Shown piece after piece: positions 34,165 to 47,203 of a stretch of 64,000 nt of DNA (the first letter of the stretch is position 1; each line of letters begins with the position of its first letter). This DNA is from Bidens hawaiensis. Its lineage: Eukaryota > Streptophyta > Magnoliopsida > Asterales > Asteraceae. The translations under genes and the position numbers were made by a program. The notes beneath the pieces were generated by a model, which ran no database searches, was not told the origin of the DNA, and worked only from the letters and a program-made list of their open reading frames with translations. Location of the stretch: positions 1 through 64,000 of the forward strand of contig JAIQDT010001139.1 of NCBI GenBank assembly GCA_021521415.1, in the 5' to 3' direction.

Positions 34165-37100
34165 AACAAGTTTTGTAGTGTTAAGTTTTTTTGGTTTTCT
34201 AAGCTAATCCATAATGATGTTTGGTGGGACTTTTTGCTAATGTTGGTTTTTTTTCTTCAAAAACGTGATAGCACATCTTGTCTTTCGCTGTATAAATGTT
34301 TTCAGGCTATAGTACAATCCGTAGTGTTGTTCTAGAGCTTTTAATTGTAAAATTATTACAAGTATGCCAAGTTTCTAATAATATTATCAGATGTAATATA
34401 TAATATGTGATTTGAAAATTTTAGTTATGGAATTATGATTTCCAATGTTTTTTTAAAAACAAATTTAAAAAATAAAGATAAAAAACTGATACTGAAAACC
34501 AATTAATATATGGTTATTTGTGTTAGTTACGTTTGATCTTGAATAAATTAGTTTAATTTCTAACATTTAGTCGAATTAGCTAGAATTTTTTCTTTTCTTT
34601 TTTTGGTTGTTTTCAAACATAATTACTTGTACTCCAATTATCATCATTGTTACATCATCAGATTAAATAAAAGCTCAAATATTAATAAAAAATTATAAAA
34701 CTAACACAAATATTGTTGGACTTAATTGGATCGAATAACACTTATATTTTGGTTATAACTCGCCACGACTCTTTCAATATTATTAAGAATGAAAATCACA
34801 CATTATAATTACCATAAACCATCTATATATACTAGAAAAACTATACCAATCCTACTTAAAGATTTCTCTCGGTTATAGTCTAATACGAATATTATCTATG
34901 GTAATTAAATCAAACCAGATAACTCTAAATATTTATAATACAATTAATTAAACGAAACTTTCACTTAACCTCTTCAACCTTCTTTTAACTCATTTCAAGA
35001 TTAACTATCAACCTATATAACTTTCAACTGATCATAAAAGTCGCTCAATTAGCATAACTAACACTTTAAACTTCTATTAAAGTGTTTCTATATACAAGAC
35101 ACATACAACTGAAAATATGAATTGTTGACTTCAATTCATAGTTTCTAATAATCTTTTACATATATGAGAAATTTAACGTACAAATAAAATTAACGTGCTA
35201 ATTGTGAAAATCAAGTAGAGTGATTATGTAGTTACATAGTTGTAAAGTGACATGGAAAGTGAAACCACGCCTCTTTTTAATTATGGATCAATGATAAAAT
35301 GACGTGGAAATGACATGACGCTTACGTGGCCATTTCCACACCCATGATCTAATGATTTTGATATCATTTTAACACGAGGACCAAACCAAAAAATCTCATA
35401 ATTGAGATCACGCCTTTACCCCAAATCTCTCCACATGCATAAAAGCCACAAAAAATGGAAGAAAACAAAACTTGTTATAATTAAAGGAATAATTAGTTGT
35501 GATGCTTTTAGCTTTACATCGTGTTTACTGTTTAGTCATATTTTTAAAAATTAGTGCATTTATGAAAAGTTTTCAATGAAGCAGGAGCCCAACTTGTATA
35601 AGGGTGATCCTTATTTTTTGTTCAGTGGTGTAAATATACTCGTTTGCATCTGAAAATATTTTATGTAGCGTAAATTAATCCATTTTCGCCCCACAACCCC
35701 CCCCCCCCCTACCTGGATTCCTCGTCCAAGCCTCACCAGTGCAATCACGCGTCATTATTTTTTATCTTAAGTTTCTCTGTATTTTACAATATAAGATTAT
35801 CAACTTACGTGTTAATACAAGAAGACATACACACACACACTTAGGTACGTGTTTATATATCATGACCTAAACCGCTATGCATAAATTATTCCACGTGAAA
35901 ACTAATCATGAACTATGGTTTGTTTGGAAACAAGAAGTTTACACGTTACTTATTGAATGTGGTATAATTAACATGTTTAATTCAATATATAATATCTCTA
36001 TAGCCGCACATGATACATAACTAATAGTCCATTTTTATAACCAACATCTTTATGCAATTTTTGTTATCATGTCCAATATTCCTAAATTAATATCTTTCCA
36101 AAAGATTAGACAACGACGGACCTATGATTTCTTTTCGTGGTAGCAATAAGGATTTTTGGGTATGCATAACTCTAAAAGAAATGATGGAGGGAAATTGCCC
36201 ACCCTAAGATGATCTCGTGGTTATTGAGATTGAATCAAATCAAATGGTACTACAATTTGACTTGATCCTACAAAACCAATACCGGAATGCTTTAAAAAAA
36301 ATCAGTCATTCACATTAACTGACGAAGGACTCCTCGAAAGTTACATATTAATAATCCTTTTTAGAATTGAATGAATTTGGTGTAATACATACAAGAGGAA
36401 GGTAATCGAAAAAGAAATATCTGTTCTTTCTTTTATCACTTACGAGCCACATAAGATGAAAGTCTCATGCATGGCTTTGAATGAGAGAAAGAAGTGAAGA
36501 TTTTTTACTCTTAACTCTCCCAATTCAATTGTTGCCTTTTTTTTTGTTACTTCGAAGTAGCCACTCGAATTTTCGTTATTCGTTTTAATTTCTCATCAAA
36601 CAAAAACAAATGACAGCCCTTAAAATCAGAACTCATAGTATATGTTTCTAAAAGAAATATATCTATTTAATAGAGGGAAATAAAATAACAATAATAAGAT
36701 AAAACTTTATACTAATTTAAATATTATAACTTTTAACCAAAAATACATTTCTTCTAGCTAACTCATGATGATCTAAATTGATTTTGGATTTGATATGAGG
36801 TGAAAGAGGAAAGCATACATCATAATAAATGAGAACACATGGTGTGGATGGGCAAAGACCTAAGTTTAGAAAGTGTGGCACATGACACATGACAACATGC
36901 ATGCATCAATGCAAGACAACTCTCAAAACCATATTTGTCTTTGTATCCACATTTAAAGAACTTACAGAAATTATGAAAATAATATTAATACCAAAATTGT
37001 CCTGCTTTTCTTATCTTTATATGCTGTGGGCATTAATGCCACTCCTCTTGCGTCAAAAACTTTGACTAGTTTTGGTTCAATAAATATGTAAGAACACAAA

Positions 37101-37563
37101 TATTGATGATTTCCTATTTTTGTTATATAAGTAATTTCGTAAATCATAGTGGTTTACTATTTCTTACTAGCAAAACAAGCTTTCATTACCACAACAATAA
37201 CAATAATTACAATTACAATTACAATTCAGCAAGATGTTGAGCACAAACGAAAGAACGTATCCATCCAGGCATTTTCGGTCGTTTAAAATTTAGTTCTCTT
37301 AAATGAAAGTTATTTATGTATGTTTGCATGGATTCGTTATTGCGTGCACGTATTAACATGTTTAATATAAAGATGTTAAAGATGAAGTTAGATCGAGTCA
37401 AGAGTGTTATTTATGGAACTAGTTTTACTTGGTTTTTTGAAGCATTTAATTAGAACTTTTATTACAAAAAAGGTCATTTTCTTTTAAGTAATCAAAAGCT
37501 TAAACTAGGAAGATTCGTCAAAACTCATCTTCAAACATTAATAACACCACCAAATGTCGTTAA
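34165..37563. other. AT-rich intergenic sequence
   Basis: I see no gene. It includes a C13 run at 35697-35709 and a (CA)n stretch near 35830-35841. Reading frames here are short and unlike any family. Confidence 0.55.
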
Positions 37564-37574
37564 GAATCGCAATC

Positions 37575-37684
37575 ACAAATAATCCAAATGGGGTAGAGGT
37601 AAGGCTGCCTACATCTTACCCTCCTCAGACCCTACCATAGCTTTGCTATTGGTGGGATATACTGAGTACGATGATGATGATGAT
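37575..37684 (+). mobile_element. 5'-truncated SINE with 11-bp target duplication
   Basis: GAATCGCAATC flanks it at 37564-37574 and 37685-37695. Its body GAGGTAAGGCTGCCTACATC, then TCAGACCCTACC and GGTGGGATATACTGAGTA, resembles the 3' half of the widespread TS-type plant SINEs (first seen in Solanaceae), which end in a short trinucleotide run. Here the tail is (GAT)n. No tRNA-like head is present. Confidence 0.75.
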
Positions 37685-37695
37685 GAATCGCAATC

Positions 37696-39071
37696 GTGCA
37701 TTGTTGGCAAACCTAACCCCCAAGGTTGATAGGTGTAGTTTTGCCCTTAAATTTGCATATAAAGTCAATTATCATTTATTAAAGATGGTAATATTACTTA
37801 CAATGAATATGGATGTTGGATTTATAAATTAGACTTGGACAATAAGTTATATAACTCCAATTTTATATATAATTTACATAACTAGTATAATTTACATAAT
37901 CATCTTGACTCGTTTCAAGCTTTATATCTAAAGTTTTGCTTATAGAGCTTAAATTGAGATAAATATTATAAGCTTGAGTACAGTTTATGAGTGGTTTACA
38001 AACTCAAGCTCGGTAAGCTTATTTGTTTGTTATATATTTGGTGTGTGTGTGTGTGTTTATAATGATTATATATAATAATAAGTTATATAATGATAATTTT
38101 ATTTATTTAATTATATAAATGATAGTTTAATTTATACTCACAGCACTAATCAAGTTCAGTGTATGAACTTGAACCCAAACTCGTGTATTAGATGATTTAG
38201 ATTCAAACCGATTTGTTTACACTTAGACGTTTTAAAAATGTCTAATTTAGATTTTAATAACTCTAGTGTTTGTTTATTATGTACATTTTTCTGATAATCA
38301 TTTATGTAAATTCATGGATCCCGTATTTATCAATTGAAATATAAAAATATTGTGTTTAATCTTTGAACGAAGACTCACATACCTATCTGTTTTATTAAAA
38401 TATAATATACCTTATATCAGAATTTGAATCATCGTCTTCTCTTCAAAAAGGTTATAGTGCCTACCACCTAGCGATGACTAATTAGTATCATGTGGCTCGT
38501 TGTTTCAATATATGGGGGAAGACAAAAAAAACTTTCACATAATAAGCTGTTGTTTACTTTTGTATATATTGTAATTAATAATAAAAAAAGATGTATGTTT
38601 TAAATTGGTGTATGAAAAATAGGACTCATACGAAAATGCAATGCCGACAAGTGTGTGAGAATAGAAAGCCGAAATTTTACTTCCCAATTTATGCCTTTTG
38701 AGAAATGTCCAATATTTTTGGCAATCCCTCAATTTTATGTCTTTTCATACAATTACAGCCATACACACACCAGTGTGTCACTTTTGTCCAAGCCTGTTTC
38801 TAACTATTTTATGTTTTTTTTTAATTAATTGAAGTAACAGAATGTTATTACATGATATTGATTTATACACATAAGCAATTTGGGTGTTGTTACCGATATA
38901 GCCCTTTTGGTAGGAGTGTGCACGGGTTGTTTCATTTGATTTTTGATGAAAACCGAACTAAAAACTAAAATATTGATTTTTGAGTTTAAAAAATAGCTCA
39001 GTTTTTGTTTTTTTCGGTATAGATTTTGGGTCGCAAAAAAAAGTTGATTAAAATGATGAACTTGGACCCAC

Positions 39072-39111
<40 letters not shown>

Positions 39112-39463
39112 CTATGTTGGAGTTGATATAACTTTAACAAAACTATTATAAATTACTTGAGTTTTATTAGTACACATGCATCTCTAAAATCTACTACTAA
39201 AATTTACTTGCTTGTTTTATAAGACTCAAGTCCATAACAATTTGATAAGGATAAACATTATACCAACCAAGAGGCCATCGTGTATAGCCATTTTGTAGAA
39301 ATAAAAATAATGGAAACAAACGTGTATTAATGACTTTACGAGGATATCATATAGTTTTATAAATAATCAAAATTCAAAGCCTTCAATGACCTTACCATCT
39401 ACTTTGATTGAAACTTACTTACATTTAATGCATAATAACAAGATTCCGATCCCGTTATTGACA

Positions 39464-39525
<62 letters not shown>

Positions 39526-39979
39526 CCATAAAACTTCTTTATATTTGTTATACGTGAGAATTGAAACCGAAACCTCCAAATTTTTGTCTTTTTAAAGACT
39601 TTGCTTTTAGCAAGCACTTATACTAGCCATTACAAAAACAATCACTTATACTTTTACATTATATTTTTTTCTCAATTATATTAAAAAATATTAAAATTTC
39701 TCAATTATTTAAAAGAAATAATTTTGCAATGGCTAATAAAAAGAAATAAAAAAATATAATATAAAAATATGAAAAGGGTATAGTTATAAAAGTAGTAGCT
39801 AGACATAGATTGAGGCCAAGACGTGTGCTTAGACTCACTTACATCCACATTATTTTATTTTTGTTATTATTTATTTTATAAAACCAAAAAGTGCTTTTAT
39901 GACCACTTAAATTTCATCTATGATCCGTATCATTGCCATGTGATATTAATTTCACACATTCACAGTCACCTCCCATGTT
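37696..39979. other. AT-rich intergenic sequence with microsatellites
   Basis: No gene is present. It holds (TG)n at 38040-38056, (TTA)n at about 39073-39111 and (TA)n at 39467-39522. At about 38911-39000 there is a lone hAT-like left end (GTAGGAGTGTGCACGGG then AAACCGAAC words) with no right partner nearby. Confidence 0.6.
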
Positions 39980-40665
39980 TAGGGCTGTGTAACGATTCAG
40001 AATTGTGAGAATCGAAACCGGAACCGAAAATGAGTGAAAAATAGAACTGGAATCGGAACCTATTATAGTAAACCGGTTCGGTTCCAGAATCGTTAAATCC
40101 GGTTCTCGCTAATCGGTTCTGGCTAGAACCGGTTCTATCATTTATTTATCAAATTAGTTATGCAAACTTTGAAAATTGCAAAACAAGTTTATACAATTGT
40201 ATGTCTTCTTTCACGGTAAAACTAATTTAGAATACAACATGAACATCCGTTATATTTTTTATTAATACCTAAGTGTTGAAGTTAAATAAATCATTAGCAA
40301 CGATAAATTAATGGAAGATCATATCATTTTATATTAAATTACCTTATAGCTTAATTCAAAATTGATCATGGTTGCTAGTTCTTGAACGTAAAGAAAGAAG
40401 ATTTGAATTAAAAAAATATTCAATGGATGCCGGTTAATAAGTTACTCTATAAAAAATGGGGATTTGTAAAGTTATTTAAAATTTTGAATATTCCGGTTTT
40501 TCGGTTCCAAGTCTAGAACCGCCGGTTTTACCCGGAACCGAACCGGGAACCGTTTAATGAAAATTATGAGAACCGAACCGGTACACACATTAGCGGTTCT
40601 GAGGCACCGGTTCGGTTCCGGTTCCTCGGTTCTGACGGTTCCGAACCGTATTTTGCTCACACCTA
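39980..40665. mobile_element. hAT-like element, 686 bp
   Basis: The flanks CCCATGTT (39972-39979) and CTCATGTT (40666-40673) agree at 7 of 8 bases. The ends TAGGGCTGTGTAACG and, inverted, TAGGTGTGAGCAAA are related. Both subterminal regions are dense in GGTTC, CGGTTC and GAACCG words. It does not code for a transposase. Confidence 0.72.
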
Positions 40666-40800
40666 CTCATGTTTTTCCTATTTGTCACTTAGACCCCAAA
40701 AAACTTTCTACATTATAATAGCCCCTTTTTATTTTTGGTTATTACTTTAAAATGATATGGCAATAACATATTGTAAAAACTGTTAGTTTTAGTTACAATC

Positions 40801-40909
40801 AGGCAGACCAAGAAATTTTTTTTCACAGGGAACGATAGAGGGCTTAATACTAATATAAGTAGGGCGATCGGATTTTTATACAGATAACAATAAAAAAGAT
40901 CCAGCAGAC

Positions 40910-40943
<34 letters not shown>

Positions 40944-40957
40944 GGAATAGGTCGACC
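40801..40957. mobile_element. Decayed copy of the 19792-19943 hAT MITE
   Basis: It follows the MITE at 19792 in order: GGCAGACCAAGAAATT, then AGGGCTTAATACTAATA, then AGGGCGATCGGATTTTTA. The right part is interrupted by a (CT)n run (40912-40940) before GGTCGACCCC. Confidence 0.65.
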
Positions 40958-41561
40958 CCTTGTTACAACTTATTCAGTGATATACCATTTTATTTTTTAT
41001 GATGATTCACTTTATAAATGTTGCGGTGACTTGAATTAACATTCACATGCCACGTTCAATTTAACATTGATTCTATGAAGTATGGTGATTTCTTTCTCAC
41101 ATGAACCTTTTTCAAGGGAAAATTTTGTAGTATAATAACCGAATTTCAATATTGATTCAATTAAGTCGTTATTCTTTTGTCTCAATTAAATCACTCAAGT
41201 TTTAAGAGATTTTCAATCCTGTATATTTTGTCTAAAAAGAATATTACCATTTATAATTTTATAAATTAAAACAATATTAAAACTTAGTGTTAGCGCAAAA
41301 AAGACATCATGTAAAGCAGAAAACAATAAATGAACATCATTTAATAAATCATCTTATCGCTCAAACTTAAATTGTAATAACTACTTTGAAATATTTATAT
41401 TTATACGACAAAAAAAAGGGGAAAAAAAAAGAAAATATGAGGACCGTCATTTCCCATTACATCTATTAACGCCCCTCGTCTTTTCTACATGTTTCACTAT
41501 ACTTCCCCCCACCATGGTCTATTTACATATATAGTCCCTTAGTTTTCAAGTACCAAAATTA
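40958..41561. other. SMAX1 downstream region
   Basis: This AT-rich sequence contains the likely SMAX1 3' UTR on the minus strand. No other feature is supported. Confidence 0.5.
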
Positions 41562-44500
41562 TTATACCCCATCAACCACCACTGCAATTTTACTAGGCAA
41601 CCAATCCCCACCACCACCCACCTGGACCGAGTCACGGTCCGACTCGAGCCGAACCATCATGTCTTCGCCTTGACCCGGTACCCGTGCGCTGACCTGGCGC
41701 AGGCTCGGTACCAATACCTGTTCAGCCCATTCCTCTAGACTTGTCCGACCGAACCATAACCCGCCTAATATATTCTCAACCGCACCCTCATCCACATCTA
41801 TCGTCATTTTCTCGTCGACTGTAGTCGAGAACGCGTTCGTGATGGTTTTCTCGATTTCGCCACGAATGTTTTCGAAATTAACAGGTTTGAACACAATGGT
41901 CCCGTCGCTATGCACCACGAGCTCATGAGGCATTGACATAACCGCAAACTGTTGACTCTCGTCTTCTTGGTCAATGGTTAGATTGCTTGAGTTTATCGAC
42001 CCGTCGGTTCGGTCCTCCTCATAGTCTATCGCTAGGTTAAGATCGAGCGACAAATCTAAACCCGAACCCGATTCTTTCCTCGGTCTCCTTGACTTATCTA
42101 CTCCAGACAACCAACTCGCTCTCCGTTTTAACCGTTTTTCACCAACAGTTAGCTTCAACTGCCAGTCAGAACTCGCCATAGAGTGCAGCCGTTGCTCATC
42201 AGCCCGATGCTCGTCAACGCTAGCGGTTGACCAATTCCCGGTAAGTACGAACACGACATTCCCGAGGCTAATTTCCCGCCCGTGAGAATCCGTCAGCCGG
42301 CTTCTTTCCATGGCCCGTTTAATACTCCCGCGAATCAACATATCCGCTTCGTCAATGTCAGAAAGTACGATCACCCCAAACGGGTTCTGACGGACCGCCT
42401 CCGCTATACGGTCCAAAACCGTTTTACCACGAAAACCCGTATCGGTCTCCTCACCGTCGCGTCTCGACCCGAGCGCGATAGTGATAGGGTTGCTCCCGGT
42501 TATGTGCTCGGCAAGAACCGACGCCATCTTCTTCTTTGCAACCCGATCAGGACCCGCAAATAACAGCCACACGCAACCTCGGTTCCCGGTTTCTACGTTA
42601 CATTGTGTTATCGTTGTGGCTATCGTGGAAGCCGCCTCAGGCTGCCACCAAGCCTTTTTCATTAGACCTTTGAGTAGTCTTTTAAACGAGTCGGTATCAG
42701 CTTGGTTCGCGAATTTACCCTTTATCGGCTCGGAAGATATGCAACCCAAAAGGTCCTTAACCGCCAAATCCTCGTTGGCTTTCGGGCTCGTGAGTTCCGA
42801 AGGTTTCTTTGACCCGAGAACCAGGTCGGTCCCGACAGGGCTTCGTGGCGGCTCTAACCGTGGCTGCAATGCCTCTTGAAGAGTTCTAGGTGGTTGTAAC
42901 CGTGGCTGTTGTCCGGGTTGACTTGGTCTTAAAAGCATGTTCGGTTTATACGCCCCGGTCAAAGGCATAGCCATGGGTACAACTCTATCCAATCTTGGAG
43001 ATTGGTTACGGTTATAGTTCGGGTGAATCCGCAAACACTCTTCGCTCCATTTCTTTTGTAAATCTTGAATCTTTTGTTTCAAAACATAATCTTTATCCTT
43101 AATCTGTCAAATAAATCAACAAAAAAATATTTAAAAAAGAAAATAACAGTCGAAACTTAGATAACTAAATCGTTGGTTTACCTGAGATTGATCGTTTGTT
43201 TTCGCATTTTGCAGCCAAGAAGGTAAACTATTGTTAACCGAATCCGACTCTTTCAGTTTTGCTAATTCTTGTTCATAACTAGTTGAACAAACCGGGCAAC
43301 AAGGGGCCTTTCGGGCAAGATCCAAATTCATCGTTGTCGTGAAACTATTTAACGGTTTTAAATTGTTTAAAGACTGACCTGAACCACCAAGAACACCATT
43401 CGTCCCTGCCCTATAATAATAATAATAATAACAACAATCAAAACAAGTTCATAACTTTATTAATCTAAACACAACCAAATTTCAATTATGCATAAAAATT
43501 TACCTGGGAAACATATTAGGGAGTGGTGATCTAGATGTTATCGGAACCGCGTGTAAATCCCAATCGGTTTCCATAGATGGATGATAAACTTGACACCTTA
43601 AATAAGTTTCACAAGTAGCTGTACCAAACAACCATACTTTACCCGTAAATTTCGCAACCAATTTCGTCATCTCAGCCATGGATTCTCGGCCAACTGAAGC
43701 TGCAACCGCAGCTGGCGGTTGCTCCACCAGCCATTTTAAATCAGCTAAGTCGATTATTATCCGTTTCGTACTATCAAAACCCCTAATTTTTTTATCGACT
43801 AATTCGCTTAATTCCTTGATCTTAACCGGAATAAGTGACTTATCCGAAACAGATGCGAACTCATTTTCGATGGAAATAACGTCAACGTTGTTGGTTAGCT
43901 CACCACCTGTTACAAATTCCCCCTTTTCGATTCGTATCAAGATCTCTTTACGGATTGCTTCGGGTTCCACTTCCCCCACTAGAATCGGATTCCGTCTTTT
44001 CGGTTTTGTCATAATATCAATAACCCTTTTTACATCATCAGTCCTGTGCTGTCCTAATTGATTTGAACCTTGATTCCCTTGCTGCGGTTGCTGTAACCGC
44101 GGATTCAGATAAAGATTTCGTGGCGTTGAAGATGCCGTTTCGTTATTCTTTTGTTGAATCAAACAAGGATTCAAGTATAACGAAACAGGCGTGGGAGACG
44201 ACCTGAATCCGATCCCTAGGGTCGGGGTCGGGGTCGGATTCAGGTTGTTTCCAATAACGTTACTAACGTTATTAATATTATTGTTATTAATAACAACGTT
44301 AGTAACGTTATTATTCAGCGACTGTTCGATAGTCGCTTTAACGGCGGGGCTCGAAAAGCTAGCTTCTCGCATGACCCGACTGACACTCGGGTCATCGAGA
44401 ATGGAAATAATAACCTGTTCGAGCTCCACCTTAACCGCTAAAAGCGGTTGTTGTTGTTGTTGTTGCTCTGGGCAACCACGCCTCTGATGGGCCTGGGCCC

Positions 44501-44813
44501 GTTTAAGGGCCGCCATCAGTGCGTTGGAAATAGGTGGCTCCACAACCGATGACGTGGAGGTTGGGAGCCGTTCCAGTGCCACGCTGAAGCAAAGCTCCAG
44601 CGCTCGGCACTGAAGCGGGTGGGAGGAATTCGGGTGGGACCGGATACACGCTTGCCGGAGAAACCCAGTCGGTGCGGCCAGGAGAGTTGACGCCACGTGG
44701 AGTGGCGTCGTTTGGCCGTGGTTTCTCCGGCCGGCTAATGATATTGAATTATTCAATACACTTGCCGCCTCAGGCGTTAGGGTTTGCTGGATCGTACTCA
44801 ATCCTGCCCTCAT
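41562..44813 (-). CDS. SMAX1: SMAX1/SMXL protein, repressor in KAI2-MAX2 signalling
   Basis: Three exons (44813-43504, 43410-43182 and 43103-41562) agree in phase and give 1026 residues, against about 990 in Arabidopsis. The start MRAGLSTIQQTLTPEAASVL is that of SMAX1/SMXL2. A double Clp-N domain fills about residues 10-170 (RNHGQTTPLHVASTLL, SNALMAALKRAQAHQRRG). An Asn-rich linker follows, then a degenerate ClpB-like ATPase with GPDRVAKKK near 697, FRGKT near 737 and VIVLSDIDEAD near 757. LDLSLDLNL near 866 is an EAR motif, which recruits TOPLESS co-repressors. FRGKT is the loop needed for MAX2-dependent degradation in this family, so the protein should be degradable. It is nuclear and represses germination, hypocotyl and root-hair responses to karrikins. 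Upstream of the start the minus strand is CT-rich, as in many plant 5' leaders. No break is seen. Confidence 0.96.
44253..44312. repeat. 60-bp palindrome inside SMAX1 exon 1
   Basis: AATAACGTTACTAACGTT (44253-44270) is perfectly reversed by AACGTTAGTAACGTTATT (44295-44312), with further partial pairing in the 24-base centre. On the coding strand it encodes an Asn/Val-rich linker (NNNVTNVVINNNNINNVSN). Confidence 0.92.
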
Positions 44814-45488
44814 AATAATTTGCTACCAAATCAAAATCTGGAACTGGGTTTTGTACAGAATCACAAATTAAACAAAACCCAGAAGTGGATTTGAATAAAA
44901 CGCAAAGAAATTGAAGAAATGTGAATTTGAATTAAAAATCAAGAAAGAAGACTTTGAATTGAATTTAGATCATAATTTGTGATATCAATTTGGAGAGAAG
45001 AGGAAGAGAGGATAAAGAAACCCTGTGTCTATCTCTATATGTATGATGTGTTGTATATGTGATGTATGTATAGTTGTATATGTAATAAATGTAAAATAAA
45101 AACAAAAAGCTTTTTAGAAATTATTTAATAATAAGTGGTCATGGTTACAAAATTTGAGTTTCTTGGGAAAAAGGATGATGATGGCAAAAGTTTGTTTGTA
45201 TTCAAAGGGAGAATTTGCAAGGATTTCTGGAAAATAAATGTTCTCTTCTGTTTATATTATTATTATAATACTATACTATACTCTCTACACCTTACACCTT
45301 TTTGGGTTATTATAAAAAAGTGTTTACAAAGTTTAATAATATAAGTGGAATAACAAGCTCCTCCCTTTTGTATGTACTATCTCCAACTAATCAAGCATGT
45401 CACGGAGTTAAAAAGTGTAGTTTCTGATGCTTAAGATAAGTCTGCTGCGAGTAGATTGTAGACAAAAAGCGGTACTGATAAATCATAT
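44814..45488. other. SMAX1 upstream region
   Basis: This is the likely leader and promoter of SMAX1 on the minus strand. It is purine-rich on the plus strand from 44930 to 45020. A reading frame at 45135-45344 has no family signature. Confidence 0.5.
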
Positions 45489-46168
45489 ATGGTTACAAGC
45501 AAGGTCAATAATTCATATACAATTGGTAATACGAGTGGTGTTAATAATAGTACGGTGAGGCTTAACTTTACTCAAGTGGTTCATGAGCCAAATGCCCAAG
45601 CAAACAGATTTGAAGTGCTATATGATCCCGTATGTGAAGTCAATCGGCCTGCTGAGGAACCGGGCCCGTCATTTTCTGTAATGGACTTCAATTTGAGTGT
45701 TAAACATAATAAATTGGTGGTTGAAAAAGATAAAATTAATCAGTCGGATCCTATGTCGGTGGAGGAGATTATTGATAATTGTATGGTTGAAAAACATATC
45801 CGGGATGATGTGTTAAGTGAGGAAGGGCTTGATGATTTCCAGGGTGTTGTTAACGAGTGTCAAACGGTAGGTGACAACACAAAGGAGATTGAGGCTACGA
45901 TTATGATGGCTCGTGAATTAGGGATGAATTTTGAGGGTATGGAAGATCTTGTTTCGAAGGTTATAGAAGAAGAAGGGTTTAGATCCCGAGGATGAGGTTT
46001 GGTTATCTAGGTCTCTTTGCTTGATGCTTGTTCAGGTGTTCTCTTGTTAGATTTCTAGAGGTTTTTTTGGTGTTTAGGCAGTCTTATTTGTTTCTTTGGT
46101 TCTGTCTTGGGGGTTTTTGCTAGTTTCTCCGCTAGCCTTTCTATAAATTTGCCGTTTAAAAAAAAATC
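45489..46168 (+). pseudogene. LINE remnant: ORF1 C-terminal part joined to a 3' tail
   Basis: A 168-residue open frame (45489-45995) lacks a clear start context. It ends in IEATIMMARELGMNFEGMED and VSKVIEEEG, a pattern found at the C-terminus of ORF1 in plant L1-type LINEs just before ORF2. About 120 bases later a TTTTTGCTAGTTTCTCCGCT stretch, CTTTCTATAAATTTGCCG and an A9 run look like a LINE 3' end. ORF2 (endonuclease and reverse transcriptase) is missing, so this is an internally deleted copy. Sequence around 45400-45488 is probably part of it. Confidence 0.5.
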
Positions 46169-46945
46169 TGATTTTAGTTTTATTATATTTATGTTAGAAG
46201 GAGAGATAATATCTGACCAAGGATTATTATATTTGGATTAAATTATTGGGGTGATGGTTATGGTACACTTATGTTTTGGTCTTGATGCTTTATTAAAAAG
46301 TTATGGGTTTAGTCACCATAGATATGCTAATGTGTAACAAGTTAAAGTTTTTAGATAGGACTATTGTTTATTGTTTTTCATATTTTTGCTTAATACAAAT
46401 GTACCCTTTTGCATATATAACAAAATAAAAAAGTACGAAACTCACACCCGAGTACTCGGGTAGTTACTCCATCTTCTTCGCATTCATTACAGCTAGTTTA
46501 CATTTTCATATTCTCTTATTGTTATCGTCATAAACAATGTTGTCATACCTAATTTTTTAAATAAAAGGGTTGTGTATGGTTGACATGTTTATTTTAAACG
46601 GGTAAATTTGTGATATAGTAAATAAGTTTCTCAAATATCTCGAAGGCCATATGTATGACTATGCATGGCACCATGTGATCCCAATTTAGGCAGGTGCCAC
46701 GTTTAGACCATGGCCATGATACACAACGCCGGGTGTGCGTGGTGTTCTCGTGGAAGGTGCCTCCTGGGTGGACTCACTGTTGTGGAAAGGGAGATGGTGA
46801 CCGTTAGGAGTGCAATCGATGAGAAAACTTGTAATTGCAACAACTATATGGTTAAAAAAACTTTTTAAAGTTGTATCTTTTTCGATAAACCATTATCGAA
46901 CTAGCAAAATTCTCTAGAGACCATCACCCAAAACATTCATATTAT
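46169..46945. other. AT-rich intergenic sequence
   Basis: No feature is supported beyond short low-complexity runs. Confidence 0.5.
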
Positions 46946-47203
46946 TTACTCACAAGTGTGAGGGCAACCGTGACCACACCATATATTAGCGCCGCAGTGT
47001 GTCGTGGTCTTGAGTCCGATGTGAATGGCCTTGCTCTCGCCACCATACTGCATAATCCAACCCCTCCACTTTTCAAAAAAAGTAATTTGTTTCATCACTG
47101 TGTTAAGAAAGTTCCGATTAATGGAATCAAAGGCTTTGTCAAAATCCACTTGAAGAGCATACATTTCTTCTAGTAAGGTCATCTCTAAGGGGATTAAACT
47201 CAA
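46946..47203 (-). pseudogene. LINE reverse transcriptase fragment
   Basis: The frame contains LQVDFDKAFDSINRNFLNTV followed by EKWRGWI. This is the first catalytic block (VDFxKAFDS) of L1-type reverse transcriptase and the following helix region. About 85 residues of some 1300 remain, with nothing of the YADD block. It is on the opposite strand from the ORF1 remnant at 45489, so they are separate insertions or a rearranged one. Confidence 0.75.

Noticed and set aside
42282..44487. Several plus-strand reading frames of 90-130 codons
   Set aside because: They are antisense to SMAX1 exons and have no family signature.
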